From NCBI RefSeq assembly GCF_035920365.1, contig NZ_CP109150.1, positions 3,162,001-3,226,000 on the forward strand: 64,000 nucleotides of DNA, read 5' to 3'. Below, one piece after another: positions 38,545 to 46,939 of this stretch. This DNA is from Micromonospora sp. NBC_01740. Its GTDB lineage: Bacteria; Actinomycetota; Actinomycetes; Mycobacteriales; Micromonosporaceae. The notes under the pieces are model-generated. The model had not been told where the DNA came from, made no database searches, and worked only from the letters and a program-made list of their open reading frames with translations. How positions within the stretch are numbered: position 1 is the first letter of the stretch; the number at the start of each line of letters is the position of its first letter. The position numbers and the translations under genes are program-made.

Positions 38545-40050
38545 ATGAGCTGGCTCGTGCCGCTGCCCGTGGTGGTGCCGCTGCTGGGCGCGGCGCTGAC
38601 CCTGCTGCTGGCCCGGTGGCCCGGGGCGCAACGGGTCGTCAGCGTGGCCTGCCTGACCGCCACGCTGGCGGTGGCGGCGGTGCTGCTGGTGGAGGCGTAC
38701 CGGCACGGGCCGGTGGTGGTCCAGGTCGGCGGGTGGTCGGCGCCGGTGGGCATCGTGCTGGTCGCGGACCAGCTCGCCGCGTTGATGCTGGTGGTCTCCT
38801 CGGCGGTGACCCTGTGCGTGCTGCTCTACTCCGTCGGGCAGGGGCAGGGGGACTTCGGCGAGACCGTCCCGGTGACCATCTACCACCCCACCTACCTGGT
38901 GCTGACCGCCGGCGTGACCAACGCGTTCCTCGCCGGCGACCTGTTCAACCTCTTCGTCGGCTTCGAGATCCTGCTGGCCGCGAGCTTCGTGCTGATCACC
39001 CTCGGTGGCACCGAGACCCGGATCCGCACCGGCTCGACGTACGTGGTGGTCAGCATCCTGTCCTCGATGATCTTCCTCGCCTCGGTGGGGCTGGTGTACG
39101 CGGCCACCGGCACCCTGAACATGGCCCAGTTGGCGCACCGGCTGGACGCGCTGCCCGACGGCGTACGGCTGACCCTTGAGCTGATGCTGCTGCTCGCCTT
39201 CGGGGTCAAGGCGGCGGTCTTCCCGCTCTCGGCCTGGTTGCCGGACAGCTACCCGACGGCGCCGGCCCCCGTCACGGCGGTCTTCGCCGGCCTGCTCACC
39301 AAGGTCGGCGTGTACGCGATCATCCGCACCGAGACGCTGCTCTTTCCCGGCGGCCACGTCTCCGGGCTACTGATGGTGGTGGCCGGGCTGACCATGGTGG
39401 TCGGCATCCTCGGCGCGGTCGCCCAGTCCGACATGAAGCGGCTCTTCTCGTTCACCCTGGTCAGCCACATCGGCTACATGATCTTCGGAGTGGGGCTGAG
39501 CACCGTCGCCGGGCTCTCCGGCGCGATCTTCTACGTGGTGCACCACATCACCATCCAGACCACGCTGTTCCTGGTCGCCGGCCTCGTCGAGGAGCGGGCC
39601 GGCAGCACCGACCTGCGCCGCATCGGCGGGCTGGCCCGGGCGGCCCCGCTGCTCGGCGTCCTCTTCTTCGTCCCCGCCATGAACCTCGCCGGGATTCCGC
39701 CCTTCTCCGGGTTCCTCGGCAAGCTCGGCCTGCTCCAGGCCGGCGTCGCGGCCGGCGAGCCGCTGCCCGGCGTGCTGGTCGCGGCGGGGACGGTGACGAG
39801 CCTGCTCACCCTCTACGTGGCCTCGCGGGTGTGGAACATCGCCTTCTGGCGCGCCCCCCGGCTGGCCACCACCGAGCCGGTCGTCCACCTGCCGGCGCTG
39901 ATGGTCGGCGCGACGATCGCGCTGGTCGGGCTGGGGCTGGCGCTGACCGTCGTCGCCGGGCCGCTGTTCGACGTCACCGCCGACGCGGCGGTCGACCTGC
40001 GCGAGCGCACCCCGTACATCCGTTCCGTGCTGCCGGTCGGTGTCCCGTGA
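38545..40050 (+). CDS. mrpD: Mrp antiporter subunit D
   Basis: A 501-residue, 14-helix NuoM/N-like subunit. It has the conserved membrane glutamate in LFVGFEILLAASFVLI and lysine in LLAFGVKAAVFPLSAWLPDSYPTA, then TKVGVYAIIR, all part of the proton path. It pairs with MrpA to make the two channel-like halves of the antiporter. The start is 25 bases after mrpC and its stop overlaps the mrpE GTG. Confidence 0.95.
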   Translation: MSWLVPLPVVVPLLGAALTLLLARWPGAQRVVSVACLTATLAVAAVLLVEAYRHGPVVVQVGGWSAPVGIVLVADQLAALMLVVSSAVTLCVLLYSVGQGQGDFGETVPVTIYHPTYLVLTAGVTNAFLAGDLFNLFVGFEILLAASFVLITLGGTETRIRTGSTYVVVSILSSMIFLASVGLVYAATGTLNMAQLAHRLDALPDGVRLTLELMLLLAFGVKAAVFPLSAWLPDSYPTAPAPVTAVFAGLLTKVGVYAIIRTETLLFPGGHVSGLLMVVAGLTMVVGILGAVAQSDMKRLFSFTLVSHIGYMIFGVGLSTVAGLSGAIFYVVHHITIQTTLFLVAGLVEERAGSTDLRRIGGLARAAPLLGVLFFVPAMNLAGIPPFSGFLGKLGLLQAGVAAGEPLPGVLVAAGTVTSLLTLYVASRVWNIAFWRAPRLATTEPVVHLPALMVGATIALVGLGLALTVVAGPLFDVTADAAVDLRERTPYIRSVLPVGVP

Positions 40051-40628
40051 CCCCGGCCTCCGGGGCGCCGCCGCGCGGGCGGGGGCGGCGGCGCGACCGA
40101 CTGATCGCCTTCGGCTGGCTGGTGCTGGTCTGGAGCCTGCTCTGGGGGGACTTCTCGTGGGGCAACCTCGCGGGCGGGACGCTGGTGGCCGGTGCCGTGC
40201 TGCTGTTCTTCCCGCTGCCGCCGGTGAGCTTCGGCGGCCGGCTGCGCCCCGGGCCGCTGGTCGTCTTCGCGGTGCGCTTCGTCGGCGAACTGGTCAGCGC
40301 CAGCGCGCACGTCGCCCGGGTCGCGGTGCAGCCCGGCTACCGGCCCCGGGGGGCGATCATCGCGGTCCGCCTGCGGGTGCGTACCGACCTGAACCTGGCG
40401 CTCACCGCCGAGGCGATCTCGTTGGTGCCGGGCACGCTGATCGTCGAGGTGGACCGGGACGTCGGAGTCCTCTACGTGCACGTGTTCGACACCCACGGCC
40501 CGCAGGACCTGCGCGGCAGCCGGCAGCGGATCCTCGCCGTCGAGCGGCGGATCGTCCGCGCGGTCGGCTCCGACGCCGAGGTGCGCCGGGTCGGCGCCGA
40601 TCCCGTCGAGAGGGGACCCGAACCGTGA
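40047..40628 (+). CDS. mrpE: Mrp antiporter subunit E
   Basis: A 193-residue subunit with two to three N-terminal helices (LIAFGWLVLVWSLLWGDFSW; NLAGGTLVAGAVLLFFPLPP) and a soluble C-terminal domain containing LTAEAISLVPGTLIVEVDRD and YVHVFDTHGP, the MrpE hallmarks. GTGA overlap with mrpD and with mrpF indicates strict translational coupling. Confidence 0.93.
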   Translation: MTPASGAPPRGRGRRRDRLIAFGWLVLVWSLLWGDFSWGNLAGGTLVAGAVLLFFPLPPVSFGGRLRPGPLVVFAVRFVGELVSASAHVARVAVQPGYRPRGAIIAVRLRVRTDLNLALTAEAISLVPGTLIVEVDRDVGVLYVHVFDTHGPQDLRGSRQRILAVERRIVRAVGSDAEVRRVGADPVERGPEP

Positions 40629-40894
40629 TCACGTTCCTCGCCGCCACCCTCACCGTCCTGTTCTCGGTGACCGCGCTGCTGGCCCTGATCCGGCTCTACC
40701 GCGGGCCGTCGCTGATCGACCGGGTGGTCGCGGCCGACATGCTGCTCGCCACCATGGTGGGCGCGGTGGGCGCGGAGGCCGCGGTGAACCGCCACGCCAC
40801 CACCCTGCCGGTGCTGGTGGCGCTGTCCATGCTCGGTTTCGTCGGGTCGGTGTCGCTGGTCCGCTTCGCCGTGCGCGAGGACGGGGAGGCCTGA
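40625..40894 (+). CDS. mrpF: Mrp antiporter subunit F
   Basis: An 89-residue, three-helix subunit with RLYRGPSLIDRVVAADML between helices one and two, the MrpF signature. GTG overlaps the mrpE stop; the TGA overlaps the mrpG ATG by one base. Confidence 0.93.
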   Translation: MITFLAATLTVLFSVTALLALIRLYRGPSLIDRVVAADMLLATMVGAVGAEAAVNRHATTLPVLVALSMLGFVGSVSLVRFAVREDGEA

Positions 40895-41259
40895 TGTGGG
40901 GCACGCTGGCCGACTGGCTGGGCGGCGGCTGCCTGGTGGCCGGCGCCCTGCTGAGCCTCGCCGCCGGGATCGGGGTGCTGCGCTTCCCGGGCACCCTGGA
41001 CCGGATGCACGCCGCGACCAAGCCGCAGGTGCTCGGGGTGCTGCTCCTGCTGCTCGGCGTGGCGCTGCGCCTGCGTACCCCGGCCGACCTGGGCATGGTG
41101 GCGCTGGTCGGGATCTTCCAACTGGCCACCGCCCCCGTGGCGGCCCAGATGATCGGCCGGGCCGCGTACCGGGCCGGCCGGGTCGAGCCGGGTCTGCTCG
41201 ACGCCGACGAGCTCGCGTCCGCCGACCGCCGTGCGGGTGGCGGGGGCGGTCCGTCCTGA
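40894..41259 (+). CDS. mrpG: Mrp antiporter subunit G
   Basis: A 121-residue, three-helix subunit. GIGVLRFPGTLDRMHAATKP is the MrpG signature loop, followed by two helices and a short polar tail. It completes the A(B)-C-D-E-F-G set, so the operon should give a working antiporter for pH and sodium homeostasis. Confidence 0.94.
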   Translation: MWGTLADWLGGGCLVAGALLSLAAGIGVLRFPGTLDRMHAATKPQVLGVLLLLLGVALRLRTPADLGMVALVGIFQLATAPVAAQMIGRAAYRAGRVEPGLLDADELASADRRAGGGGGPS

Positions 41260-41316
41260 CCCGCGCGGACGTCGAGGGGCCTTCGGCACACCCTCAGCGG
41301 ATATCCAGCCGATCCC

Positions 41317-41324
41317 GATAAAAT
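41317..41324 (+). promoter_or_regulatory. -10 box directly before the leader ORF
   Basis: GATAAAAT is a near-consensus -10 element whose last T lies 7 bases before the ATG of the leader ORF, so transcription should begin at or just next to that ATG. The -35 region is not clear. Confidence 0.55.
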
Positions 41325-41331
41325 GGGCCGC

Positions 41332-41433
41332 ATGATCGACTCTTCTGCCCAGGAGGGCAGCAGTAGCCAGCCGGGTCGTGCCCGGCATATCCCGACCCCG
41401 ACGACCCCGGGAGCCCTGAGCGACCCGTGTTGA
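41332..41433 (+). CDS. Leaderless 33-codon leader ORF before the CNNM genes
   Basis: A small frame, ATG at 41332 to TGA at 41431-41433, with the peptide MIDSSAQEGSSSQPGRARH followed by a Pro/Thr-rich end (IPTPTTPGALSDPC). A strong -10 box lies 7 bases upstream, so the message would start at the ATG and be read leaderless. Its stop overlaps the GTG start of the CNNM gene (GTGTTGA), while the CNNM gene itself has only a distant GGGAG. Translation of the CNNM gene probably depends on this ORF. The Pro/Thr run recalls proline-rich leader peptides that sense magnesium in mgtA/mgtL systems, but that comparison is only an analogy. Confidence 0.6.
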   Translation: MIDSSAQEGSSSQPGRARHIPTPTTPGALSDPC

Positions 41434-42776
41434 TCGTCGTTGGTCTTCTACTCATCACTGTTCTCACCGTCGCCACGGGTTACTTCGTGGCCCAGGAGTT
41501 CGGCTACGTCGCCGTGGACCGGGGCCGGCTCAAGCAGCTGGCCGACGACGGCGACAAGGCCGCCGCCCGGGCGCTCGAGGTGACCGCGAGGCTGTCGTTC
41601 ATGCTCTCCGGCGCGCAGCTCGGCATCACCGTCACCGCCCTGCTGGTCGGTTACGTCGCCGAGCCGTTCCTCGGTGCCGGGCTGGCCGAGCTGCTCGGGC
41701 TCGCCGGCGTCTCCACGGCCGTCACGCTGCCGCTCTCCGTGGCCCTGGCCCTGGTCCTCGCCACCGTGGTGCAGATGGTCCTCGGCGAGCTGGCCCCGAA
41801 GAACCTCGCCATCGCCCGGCCCGAGCCCCTCGCGAAGGCCCTGAGCAGCTCCACCCTGATCTACCTCAAGGTCGCCGGTCCGCTGATCAAGCTCTTCGAC
41901 CGGGCCGCGGTCCGGCTGCTGCGACGCGTCGGCATCGAGCCGATCGAGGAGCTGCCCAGCGGCGCCACCCCGCAGGACCTGGAACAGATCATCGCCGAGT
42001 CCCGCCAGGAGGGGCACCTCACCGACGAGATGTCCACGCTGCTCGACCGGGGGCTCGACTTCCGGGGGCTGACCGCGGGCGAGGTCATGGTGCCCCGCGT
42101 CGACGTGCACACCGTACGCGCGCACGAGCCGCTCAGCCGGGTGGTCGAGCTGCTCGACACCGGCAAGTCCCGCTTCCCCGTACGCGGCACCGAGGGCGTC
42201 GACGACCTCGTCGGCGTCGTCGGCATCGCCGACGTGCTCGGCGTACCCCCGGAGCGGCGCGCGAGCACCCCGGTCAGCGCGGTCGCCGGCCCCCCGCTCC
42301 TGGTGCCGGAGACCCTGCCGCTGCCGACGGTGCTGGACCGGCTGCGCTCCGGCCACCGGCAGCTCGCCTGCGTGGTCGACGAGTACGGCGGCTTCGCCGG
42401 CGTGATCACGCTGGAGGACATCGCCGAGGAACTCGTCGGCCCGATCCGGGACGAGGACGACCCGCCGGAGCGCGCCCCGGCCCGCCAGGAGGACGGCTCC
42501 TGGGTGGTGCCGGCCCGCTGGCGCATCGACGAGGTGGCCGACAGCACCGGCATCTCGCTGCCCGAGGCGCCGGAGTACGACACGCTCTCCGGCCTGGTCA
42601 TGCGGGAGCTGGGGCGGGTCCCCGAGGTCGGTGACCGGCTGGAGATCAGCCTGCCGGCCGACGGCGAGGACGGCGCGGAGGAACCGCGCGCCCTGGTCGA
42701 GGTGCTGGCCGTCGACCGGCACGTGGCCGACTCGGTCCGACTGCGGATCGCCGAGCCCGGGGAGGTGTCCGCATGA
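41427..42776 (+). CDS. CNNM/CorC-family membrane protein with CBS pair (first of two)
   Basis: A 449-residue protein. A DUF21/CNNM membrane domain (1-190) has three to four helices and the signature QLGITVTALLVGYVAEP and VLGELAPKNLAIARPE. Two CBS domains (about 215-335, GEVMVPRVDVHTVRAHEPLS and HRQLACVVDEYGGFAGVITL) and a C-terminal CorC_HlyC domain follow. CNNM proteins move or sense Mg2+ (or Co2+), with nucleotide binding at the CBS pair; older names call them hemolysins. GTG at 41427 (or TTG at 41430) is inside the stop of a leader ORF. The stop overlaps the next CNNM gene by 4 bases, suggesting a heteromeric pair. Confidence 0.92.
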   Translation: MLIVVGLLLITVLTVATGYFVAQEFGYVAVDRGRLKQLADDGDKAAARALEVTARLSFMLSGAQLGITVTALLVGYVAEPFLGAGLAELLGLAGVSTAVTLPLSVALALVLATVVQMVLGELAPKNLAIARPEPLAKALSSSTLIYLKVAGPLIKLFDRAAVRLLRRVGIEPIEELPSGATPQDLEQIIAESRQEGHLTDEMSTLLDRGLDFRGLTAGEVMVPRVDVHTVRAHEPLSRVVELLDTGKSRFPVRGTEGVDDLVGVVGIADVLGVPPERRASTPVSAVAGPPLLVPETLPLPTVLDRLRSGHRQLACVVDEYGGFAGVITLEDIAEELVGPIRDEDDPPERAPARQEDGSWVVPARWRIDEVADSTGISLPEAPEYDTLSGLVMRELGRVPEVGDRLEISLPADGEDGAEEPRALVEVLAVDRHVADSVRLRIAEPGEVSA

Positions 42777-43837
42777 GCCCCGGCATCGCACTCTTCACGT
42801 CGGTGATCCTGCTGGCGTTGAACGGCTTCTTCGTGGCCGCCGAGTTCGCCCTGGTGGCCAGCAAGCGTTACCGGCTGGAGCACGCGGCCGCCGGAGGCGG
42901 CCGGGCCGCCCGGGCCGCGCTCGACGGCGTACGCGAGCTGTCCCTGATGCTCGCCGGCGCGCAGCTCGGCATCACGCTCTGCACCCTGGGGCTCGGCGCG
43001 CTCGCCGAGCCGGCGATCGAGCACCTGCTGAGCCCGCTGCTGCACGCGGTCGGGCTGCCGACCGCCGCGAGTCACGTGATCGCGCTGATCTTCGCGCTGA
43101 GTCTCGTCACCTTCCTGCACCTGGTGGTCGGGGAGATGGCGCCGAAGTCCTGGGCGATCACCCACCCGGAGCGCTCGGCAGTGCTGCTGGCGCTGCCGTT
43201 CCGCGCCTTCGCGCGGGTCGCCCGCCCGTTGCTGTCGGTGATGAACGCCCTGGCCAACGCGATGCTGCGGCTGGTCAAGGTCAACCCGCAGGACCAGCTC
43301 GCCCAGGTGCACGGCCCGGACGAGCTGCGCATGCTGCTGGAGCAGTCGCGCGAGCACGGGCTGCTGGGCGCGGAGCAGCACCAGATGCTGACCAGCATGC
43401 TGGAGTTGCAGGGCACCACGGTGGCTCAGGTGATGGAGCCGTTCGACCAGATGGTGACGGTGCGCCGGGACGAGGGCGCCGACCGGATCGAGCAGGTCAG
43501 CCGGGACAGCGGCCGGTCGCGGCTGGCCGTGCTGGACGCCAACGGCGACGTCTGCGGCCTGGTCCACGTCCGGGAGGCGGTGCGGGCCACCACCACGGGG
43601 CGCGCGGTCACCGCCGGCGACCTGATGACCAACGCCCTCACCCTGCCGGCCTCGGCGTCGGTCAGCGACGCCGTGGCGGAGATGCGCGCCCGGCAGTCCC
43701 AGCTCGCGCTGGTGCGCAACGGTGGCGGGCCGACCCGGCCGGTCGGGTTCGTCGCGCTGGAGGACCTGCTGGAGGAGGTCATCGGCGAGTTCGACGACGA
43801 GACCGACCCGGTGCCGCGCGGTCGACGCATGAGGTGA
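42773..43837 (+). CDS. CNNM/CorC-family membrane protein (second of two)
   Basis: A 354-residue paralogue of the preceding gene: DUF21 membrane domain with GFFVAAEFALVASKRYRLE, QLGITLCTLGLGALAEP and VVGEMAPKSWAITHPE, then a CBS pair. It lacks the C-terminal CorC_HlyC domain, ending soon after ALEDLLEEVIGEFDDETDP. A full-length plus a shortened CNNM in tandem is common in actinobacteria and suggests a heterodimer. ATGA overlap with the first gene gives coupled, near-equal synthesis. Confidence 0.92.
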   Translation: MSPGIALFTSVILLALNGFFVAAEFALVASKRYRLEHAAAGGGRAARAALDGVRELSLMLAGAQLGITLCTLGLGALAEPAIEHLLSPLLHAVGLPTAASHVIALIFALSLVTFLHLVVGEMAPKSWAITHPERSAVLLALPFRAFARVARPLLSVMNALANAMLRLVKVNPQDQLAQVHGPDELRMLLEQSREHGLLGAEQHQMLTSMLELQGTTVAQVMEPFDQMVTVRRDEGADRIEQVSRDSGRSRLAVLDANGDVCGLVHVREAVRATTTGRAVTAGDLMTNALTLPASASVSDAVAEMRARQSQLALVRNGGGPTRPVGFVALEDLLEEVIGEFDDETDPVPRGRRMR

Positions 43838-43871
43838 AACCGGATAGGTGGCCGCTCTTCGTCGAAGTCGG

Positions 43872-43970
43872 GGCGGCCACCCGCCGGGTCCGCGACGATG
43901 GGGGTGGCCCCACCCGCCGGGTCGGCGACGCCAGGGGTGACCCCACGCGCGGGGTCGGCGGCCGTGGGTG
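43872..43970. repeat. 33-bp tandem repeat, three copies
   Basis: The core CACCCGCCGGGTC recurs at 43878 and 43911, and as CACGCGCGGGGTC at 43944, an exact 33-base period. It occupies the gap between the second CNNM gene and the Spo0M gene. The period would be readable as an 11-residue repeat, but no start codon or ribosome site supports translation. Confidence 0.8.
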
Positions 43971-44004
43971 GCAGGGCCGGCCCAGTCGTGGACGGGGGAG
44001 TGCC

Positions 44005-44931
44005 GTGCGGTTGACGGGGGTGTCGCCCGAGTCCGGCTGGACCGGACTGTCGGTGCGGACCGCCCTGGCCAACGCGAGCACCCGTCCCGGGCTGCGGCTG
44101 CCGGGGCGGGTCACCGTCGTCGCGGGCTCCACCGACGTACCCGTCCTGCACGTCCGGCTCGGCCTGGTCACCACGGCCGAGCCGGACGACCCGGAGGCGC
44201 CCCGTCGGCTGGTGCAGTTCCACCAGGCGACGGTGGCCGACGCGTTCGTGCTGCGGGCCGGGCGGGGCCGGTCGATCCCGTTCGAGTTCCCGCTGCCGTG
44301 GGAGACCCCGGTGACCGTGTTCGGCGGGGTGCCCCTGCTCAGCCTGCGGATGGGGCTGCGTACGGAGGTGGCGGTCGAGCCCCGCCTCGACCAGGGCGCG
44401 ATGGTGCCGGTCTTCGTGCATCCGCTGCCCACCCAGGCGCACGTCCTGGCGGCCCTCGACACGCTCGGCTTCAGCATGCGCCAGGCCGGCCTGGTCGACG
44501 GGCGGCTGCCGGGGGTCGCGCAGACCCTGCCGCTGCACCAGCGGCTGGGCTACTGGGTGGCGCCGCTCTACGCCGGGCCGATCACCGAGCTGGAGCTGAT
44601 CTTCATCGCCGAGCCGGCCGGCCTGGAGGTGATCCTCTGGCTGGACCGGCGGCTGGCCCTGGCCGGGATCACCCACCAGAGCATCAGCCGGTTCCGGGTC
44701 TGGCACGTCGGCGCCGACCAGCGGGACTGGATCGCGACCGTGGACGCCTGGCTGCGTACGGCGATCAACCGGCACGCCGCGGCCGCCGCGCACGCCGACT
44801 GGTCCGCGACCCTCTCCGGGTCGGCGCACGTCAGCCGCCCGCCGGACGAGCCGATCCACCCCGGCTTCGGCCTGGGCGGCACGGCCGGCGGAGCCGGCGT
44901 CGGCGGCTCCGGTGGCGGTGACGGCACCTGA
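44005..44931 (+). CDS. SpoOM (Spo0M)-family arrestin-like protein
   Basis: A 308-residue SpoOM-family protein. The N-terminal arrestin-like beta sandwich spans about 5-130 (VLHVRLGLVTTAEPDD, SIPFEFPLPWETPVTVFGGV). The second half holds the family's LDTLGFSMRQAGLVDGRL and ITELELIFIAEPAGLEVILW stretches. Spo0M controls early sporulation in Bacillus and is linked to the cytoskeleton; its actinobacterial role is unclear. A Gly-rich tail ends the protein inside a 27-bp repeat. GGGGGAG lies 5 bases before the GTG at 44005. Confidence 0.85.
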   Translation: MRLTGVSPESGWTGLSVRTALANASTRPGLRLPGRVTVVAGSTDVPVLHVRLGLVTTAEPDDPEAPRRLVQFHQATVADAFVLRAGRGRSIPFEFPLPWETPVTVFGGVPLLSLRMGLRTEVAVEPRLDQGAMVPVFVHPLPTQAHVLAALDTLGFSMRQAGLVDGRLPGVAQTLPLHQRLGYWVAPLYAGPITELELIFIAEPAGLEVILWLDRRLALAGITHQSISRFRVWHVGADQRDWIATVDAWLRTAINRHAAAAAHADWSATLSGSAHVSRPPDEPIHPGFGLGGTAGGAGVGGSGGGDGT

Positions 44932-44987
44932 CGCTCCGGTGGCGGTGACGGCACCTGACGCTCCGGTGGCGGTGACGGCACCTGACC
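44907..44987. repeat. 27-bp tandem repeat spanning the Spo0M stop codon
   Basis: CTCCGGTGGCGGTGACGGCA plus CCTGACG is repeated at 44907, 44934 and 44961 with one mismatch. The first copy encodes the end of the protein and its TGA; the next two repeat that TGA in the same frame after the gene. Confidence 0.92.
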
Positions 44988-44995
44988 GGACCGGG

Positions 44996-45664
44996 TCAGG
45001 CGGTGGCGGTGGCCAGCTTGAGGCTGAAGCCCAGGAAGAGCGCGGCGACGCCCGTGGTGGCGCCGGCGGCCAGGCGGTGGCGCCGACGGAACTGGGCCGC
45101 CAGGAACGTGCCCGTGAAGATCAGCGCGGTGAGGTAGAGCGCGCTGGTGACCTGGGCGATCAGCCCGAGCAGCAGGAACGACAGCGCCGGCCAGGCGTAA
45201 CCCGGGTCCACGAACTGGATGAAGAACGAGACGAAGAAGAGGATCGCCTTCGGGTTGAGCAGGCTGATCACCAGCGCCTTGCGGAAGGGGCTGCGCAGCG
45301 CCGCCGGCTCCGCGGCGTCGATGAGCCGCGGGGTGGCCGGGTCGTTGCGGGTCCGCCAGCGCCGCCACGCGCCGCGCAACATCGTCAATCCCACATAGCC
45401 GAGGTACGCGGCGCCAGCGTACTTGATCACCAGGAAGAGCGGCGGGTAAGCCTGGACCAGCGACGCCACGCCGGCGGCGGAGAGGAACATGAGTATCCCG
45501 TCGCCGACGAAGACCCCGCCGGCCGCCCGGTAGCCGGTCGCCACGCCCCGCTGCGCGGCGGTGGAGAGCACGAAGAGGGAGTTGGGCCCGGGCAGCAGAA
45601 CGATCGCCACGGTGCCCAGCACGTACGTCCAGATGTCGGTGATGCCCAGCACGCCCGCCATCAT
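44996..45664 (-). CDS. LysE-family amino acid exporter
   Basis: A 222-residue, six-helix LysE/RhtB exporter with VAIVLLPGPNSLFVLSTAAQ at the first helix (the PGP-N motif) and NPKAILFFVSFFIQFV later. The family exports amino acids such as lysine, threonine or leucine; the substrate is unknown. ATG at 45664 overlaps the stop of the PPOX-GNAT gene (ATGA), so both are on one message that starts next to the MocR operator. Confidence 0.9.
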   Translation of the reverse strand: MMAGVLGITDIWTYVLGTVAIVLLPGPNSLFVLSTAAQRGVATGYRAAGGVFVGDGILMFLSAAGVASLVQAYPPLFLVIKYAGAAYLGYVGLTMLRGAWRRWRTRNDPATPRLIDAAEPAALRSPFRKALVISLLNPKAILFFVSFFIQFVDPGYAWPALSFLLLGLIAQVTSALYLTALIFTGTFLAAQFRRRHRLAAGATTGVAALFLGFSLKLATATA

Positions 45665-46905
45665 GGGGCCACGGGTGCCGTCCGGCGAAGCCTTTCCCGG
45701 AGCGTGACCTGTGCGTTCGGCCACTCGTCGACGATCATCGAATACTGCACGGTGTCCCGCCAGGAGCCGTCCGGGCGGAGCCGGTGCCGGCGCAGCACCC
45801 CCTCGCGGGACGCGCCGAGGCGCTCGATGGCCCGCTGCGAGCGCTCGTTGCGGACGTCGGTGTGCCAGACCACCCGCTCCGCGCCCAGTTCCTCGAAGGC
45901 GCGGGTGAGCAGCAGCAGCTTCGCCTCGGTGTTGATCGCGGTGCGCCACCAGGGCCGGCCCAGGTAGGTGTAGCCGATCGCCACCGCCCGGCGCTCCGGG
46001 TCCACCTCGTAGAAGGAGGTGGTGCCGACCACCGCCCCGGTCACCGCGCAGCGCTGCACCCAGGGCACCCGCTCGCCCCGCCGGTGTGCGGCCAGCGCGG
46101 TGGCGATCCCGTCGGCGGTGCCGGCGACGTCGGCCGGCTGCGGGCTGCCCAGGTACCGCCAGACCTCCGGGTCGGCGGTCGCGGCGTGCAGCTCGTCGGC
46201 GTGCGCGAGGTCGAGCGGTTCCAGCAGCACGTGCTCCCCGCGCAGCACCGCCGGGTCGAGCCACGGCGACGTCCGCTCCCGCAGGTACGCCGGCACCGGC
46301 ACGCCCACCCCGGCGTCGGGCTCGGGCAGCCCGGCGGTCAGCCGCAGCGGCACCACGCCGGCCCAGTGCGGCAGGGCGAGGTCGGTCTCCTCGTCGCGTA
46401 CGCCGCCGGTGCGGGCGCGCACCGACACCTCCCGCAGCGGCAAAGCCAGCACGGCCGTCTCGGCCAGCTCCCGGCGCGACGGCGGACGGCTGTCGGCGCT
46501 GCGCCCGGCGGCGGCCTTCTCCACCAGGGCGGTCAGCATCCGCAGCTTCTCCCGCTGGTCGGTGACCAGGCGGGCGGTGCCGTGGGCGACCACCGAGCGG
46601 TAGTTGGCGCTGTGGTGGAACTGCGAGCGGCCGTAGACGAGGCCGTCGAGCAGGGTGACGGCGACGCAGACCGGCAGTCCGTCGCCCCGGGCGGCGAGCA
46701 GTGGCCGGCTGCCGGTGGAGCCGTGCAGATAGAGGGTGTCGCCGACGCGGACGTGCAGGGTGGGCAGCACCCGGGGTTCGCCGTCGACGGTGAACCCGAG
46801 CGCGCAGTCGTACGCCTCGTCGAGGATCGCGTGCGCGGCGGCCTCGTCGTAGCTCATCCGTTCCCGGGAGCGGCTGGCGGTGGTCCGGTCGGTGGGTGCG
46901 TACAT
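45661..46905 (-). CDS. Fusion of PPOX-like FMN protein and GNAT acetyltransferase
   Basis: A 414-residue fusion. Residues 15-215 are a pyridoxamine-5-phosphate-oxidase-like flavin-binding split barrel (LHVRVGDTLYLHGSTGSRPL, SQFHHSANYRSVVAHGTARL) of the Nim/PPOX subgroup. Residues 225-405 are a RimJ/RimL-type GNAT domain (LLEPLDLAHADELHAATADP, YTYLGRPWWRTAINTEAKLL, ERSQRAIERLGASREG). The first half may reduce or bind a B6- or nitro-type compound and the second may acetylate it. It is transcribed divergently from a MocR regulator across a 34-base gap and is followed by a LysE exporter, so modification plus export of one small amine is a reasonable inference. Confidence 0.9.
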   Translation of the reverse strand: MYAPTDRTTASRSRERMSYDEAAAHAILDEAYDCALGFTVDGEPRVLPTLHVRVGDTLYLHGSTGSRPLLAARGDGLPVCVAVTLLDGLVYGRSQFHHSANYRSVVAHGTARLVTDQREKLRMLTALVEKAAAGRSADSRPPSRRELAETAVLALPLREVSVRARTGGVRDEETDLALPHWAGVVPLRLTAGLPEPDAGVGVPVPAYLRERTSPWLDPAVLRGEHVLLEPLDLAHADELHAATADPEVWRYLGSPQPADVAGTADGIATALAAHRRGERVPWVQRCAVTGAVVGTTSFYEVDPERRAVAIGYTYLGRPWWRTAINTEAKLLLLTRAFEELGAERVVWHTDVRNERSQRAIERLGASREGVLRRHRLRPDGSWRDTVQYSMIVDEWPNAQVTLRERLRRTAPVAP

Positions 46906-46915
46906 GGCTCGACCT

Positions 46916-46930
46916 TTGTTCTAGTACAAT
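46916..46930. promoter_or_regulatory. MocR/GntR-type operator with overlapping -10 box
   Basis: TTGTTCTAGTACAA (46916-46929) is a palindrome at 12 of 14 positions, of the form TTGT-n-CTAG-n-ACAA. TACAAT (46925-46930), a strong -10 for the rightward mocR gene, overlaps it. The mocR GTG is 9 bases later, so that message is probably leaderless. The whole divergent gap is only 34 bases, so one bound regulator would affect both genes. Confidence 0.6.
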
Positions 46931-46939
46931 CCCTGATTT

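Noticed and set aside
43838..44004. N-terminal extension of the Spo0M protein through the 33-bp repeats
   Set aside because: The frame is open, but the GTG at 44005 has a good ribosome site and the repeat region has no start signal or family similarity.
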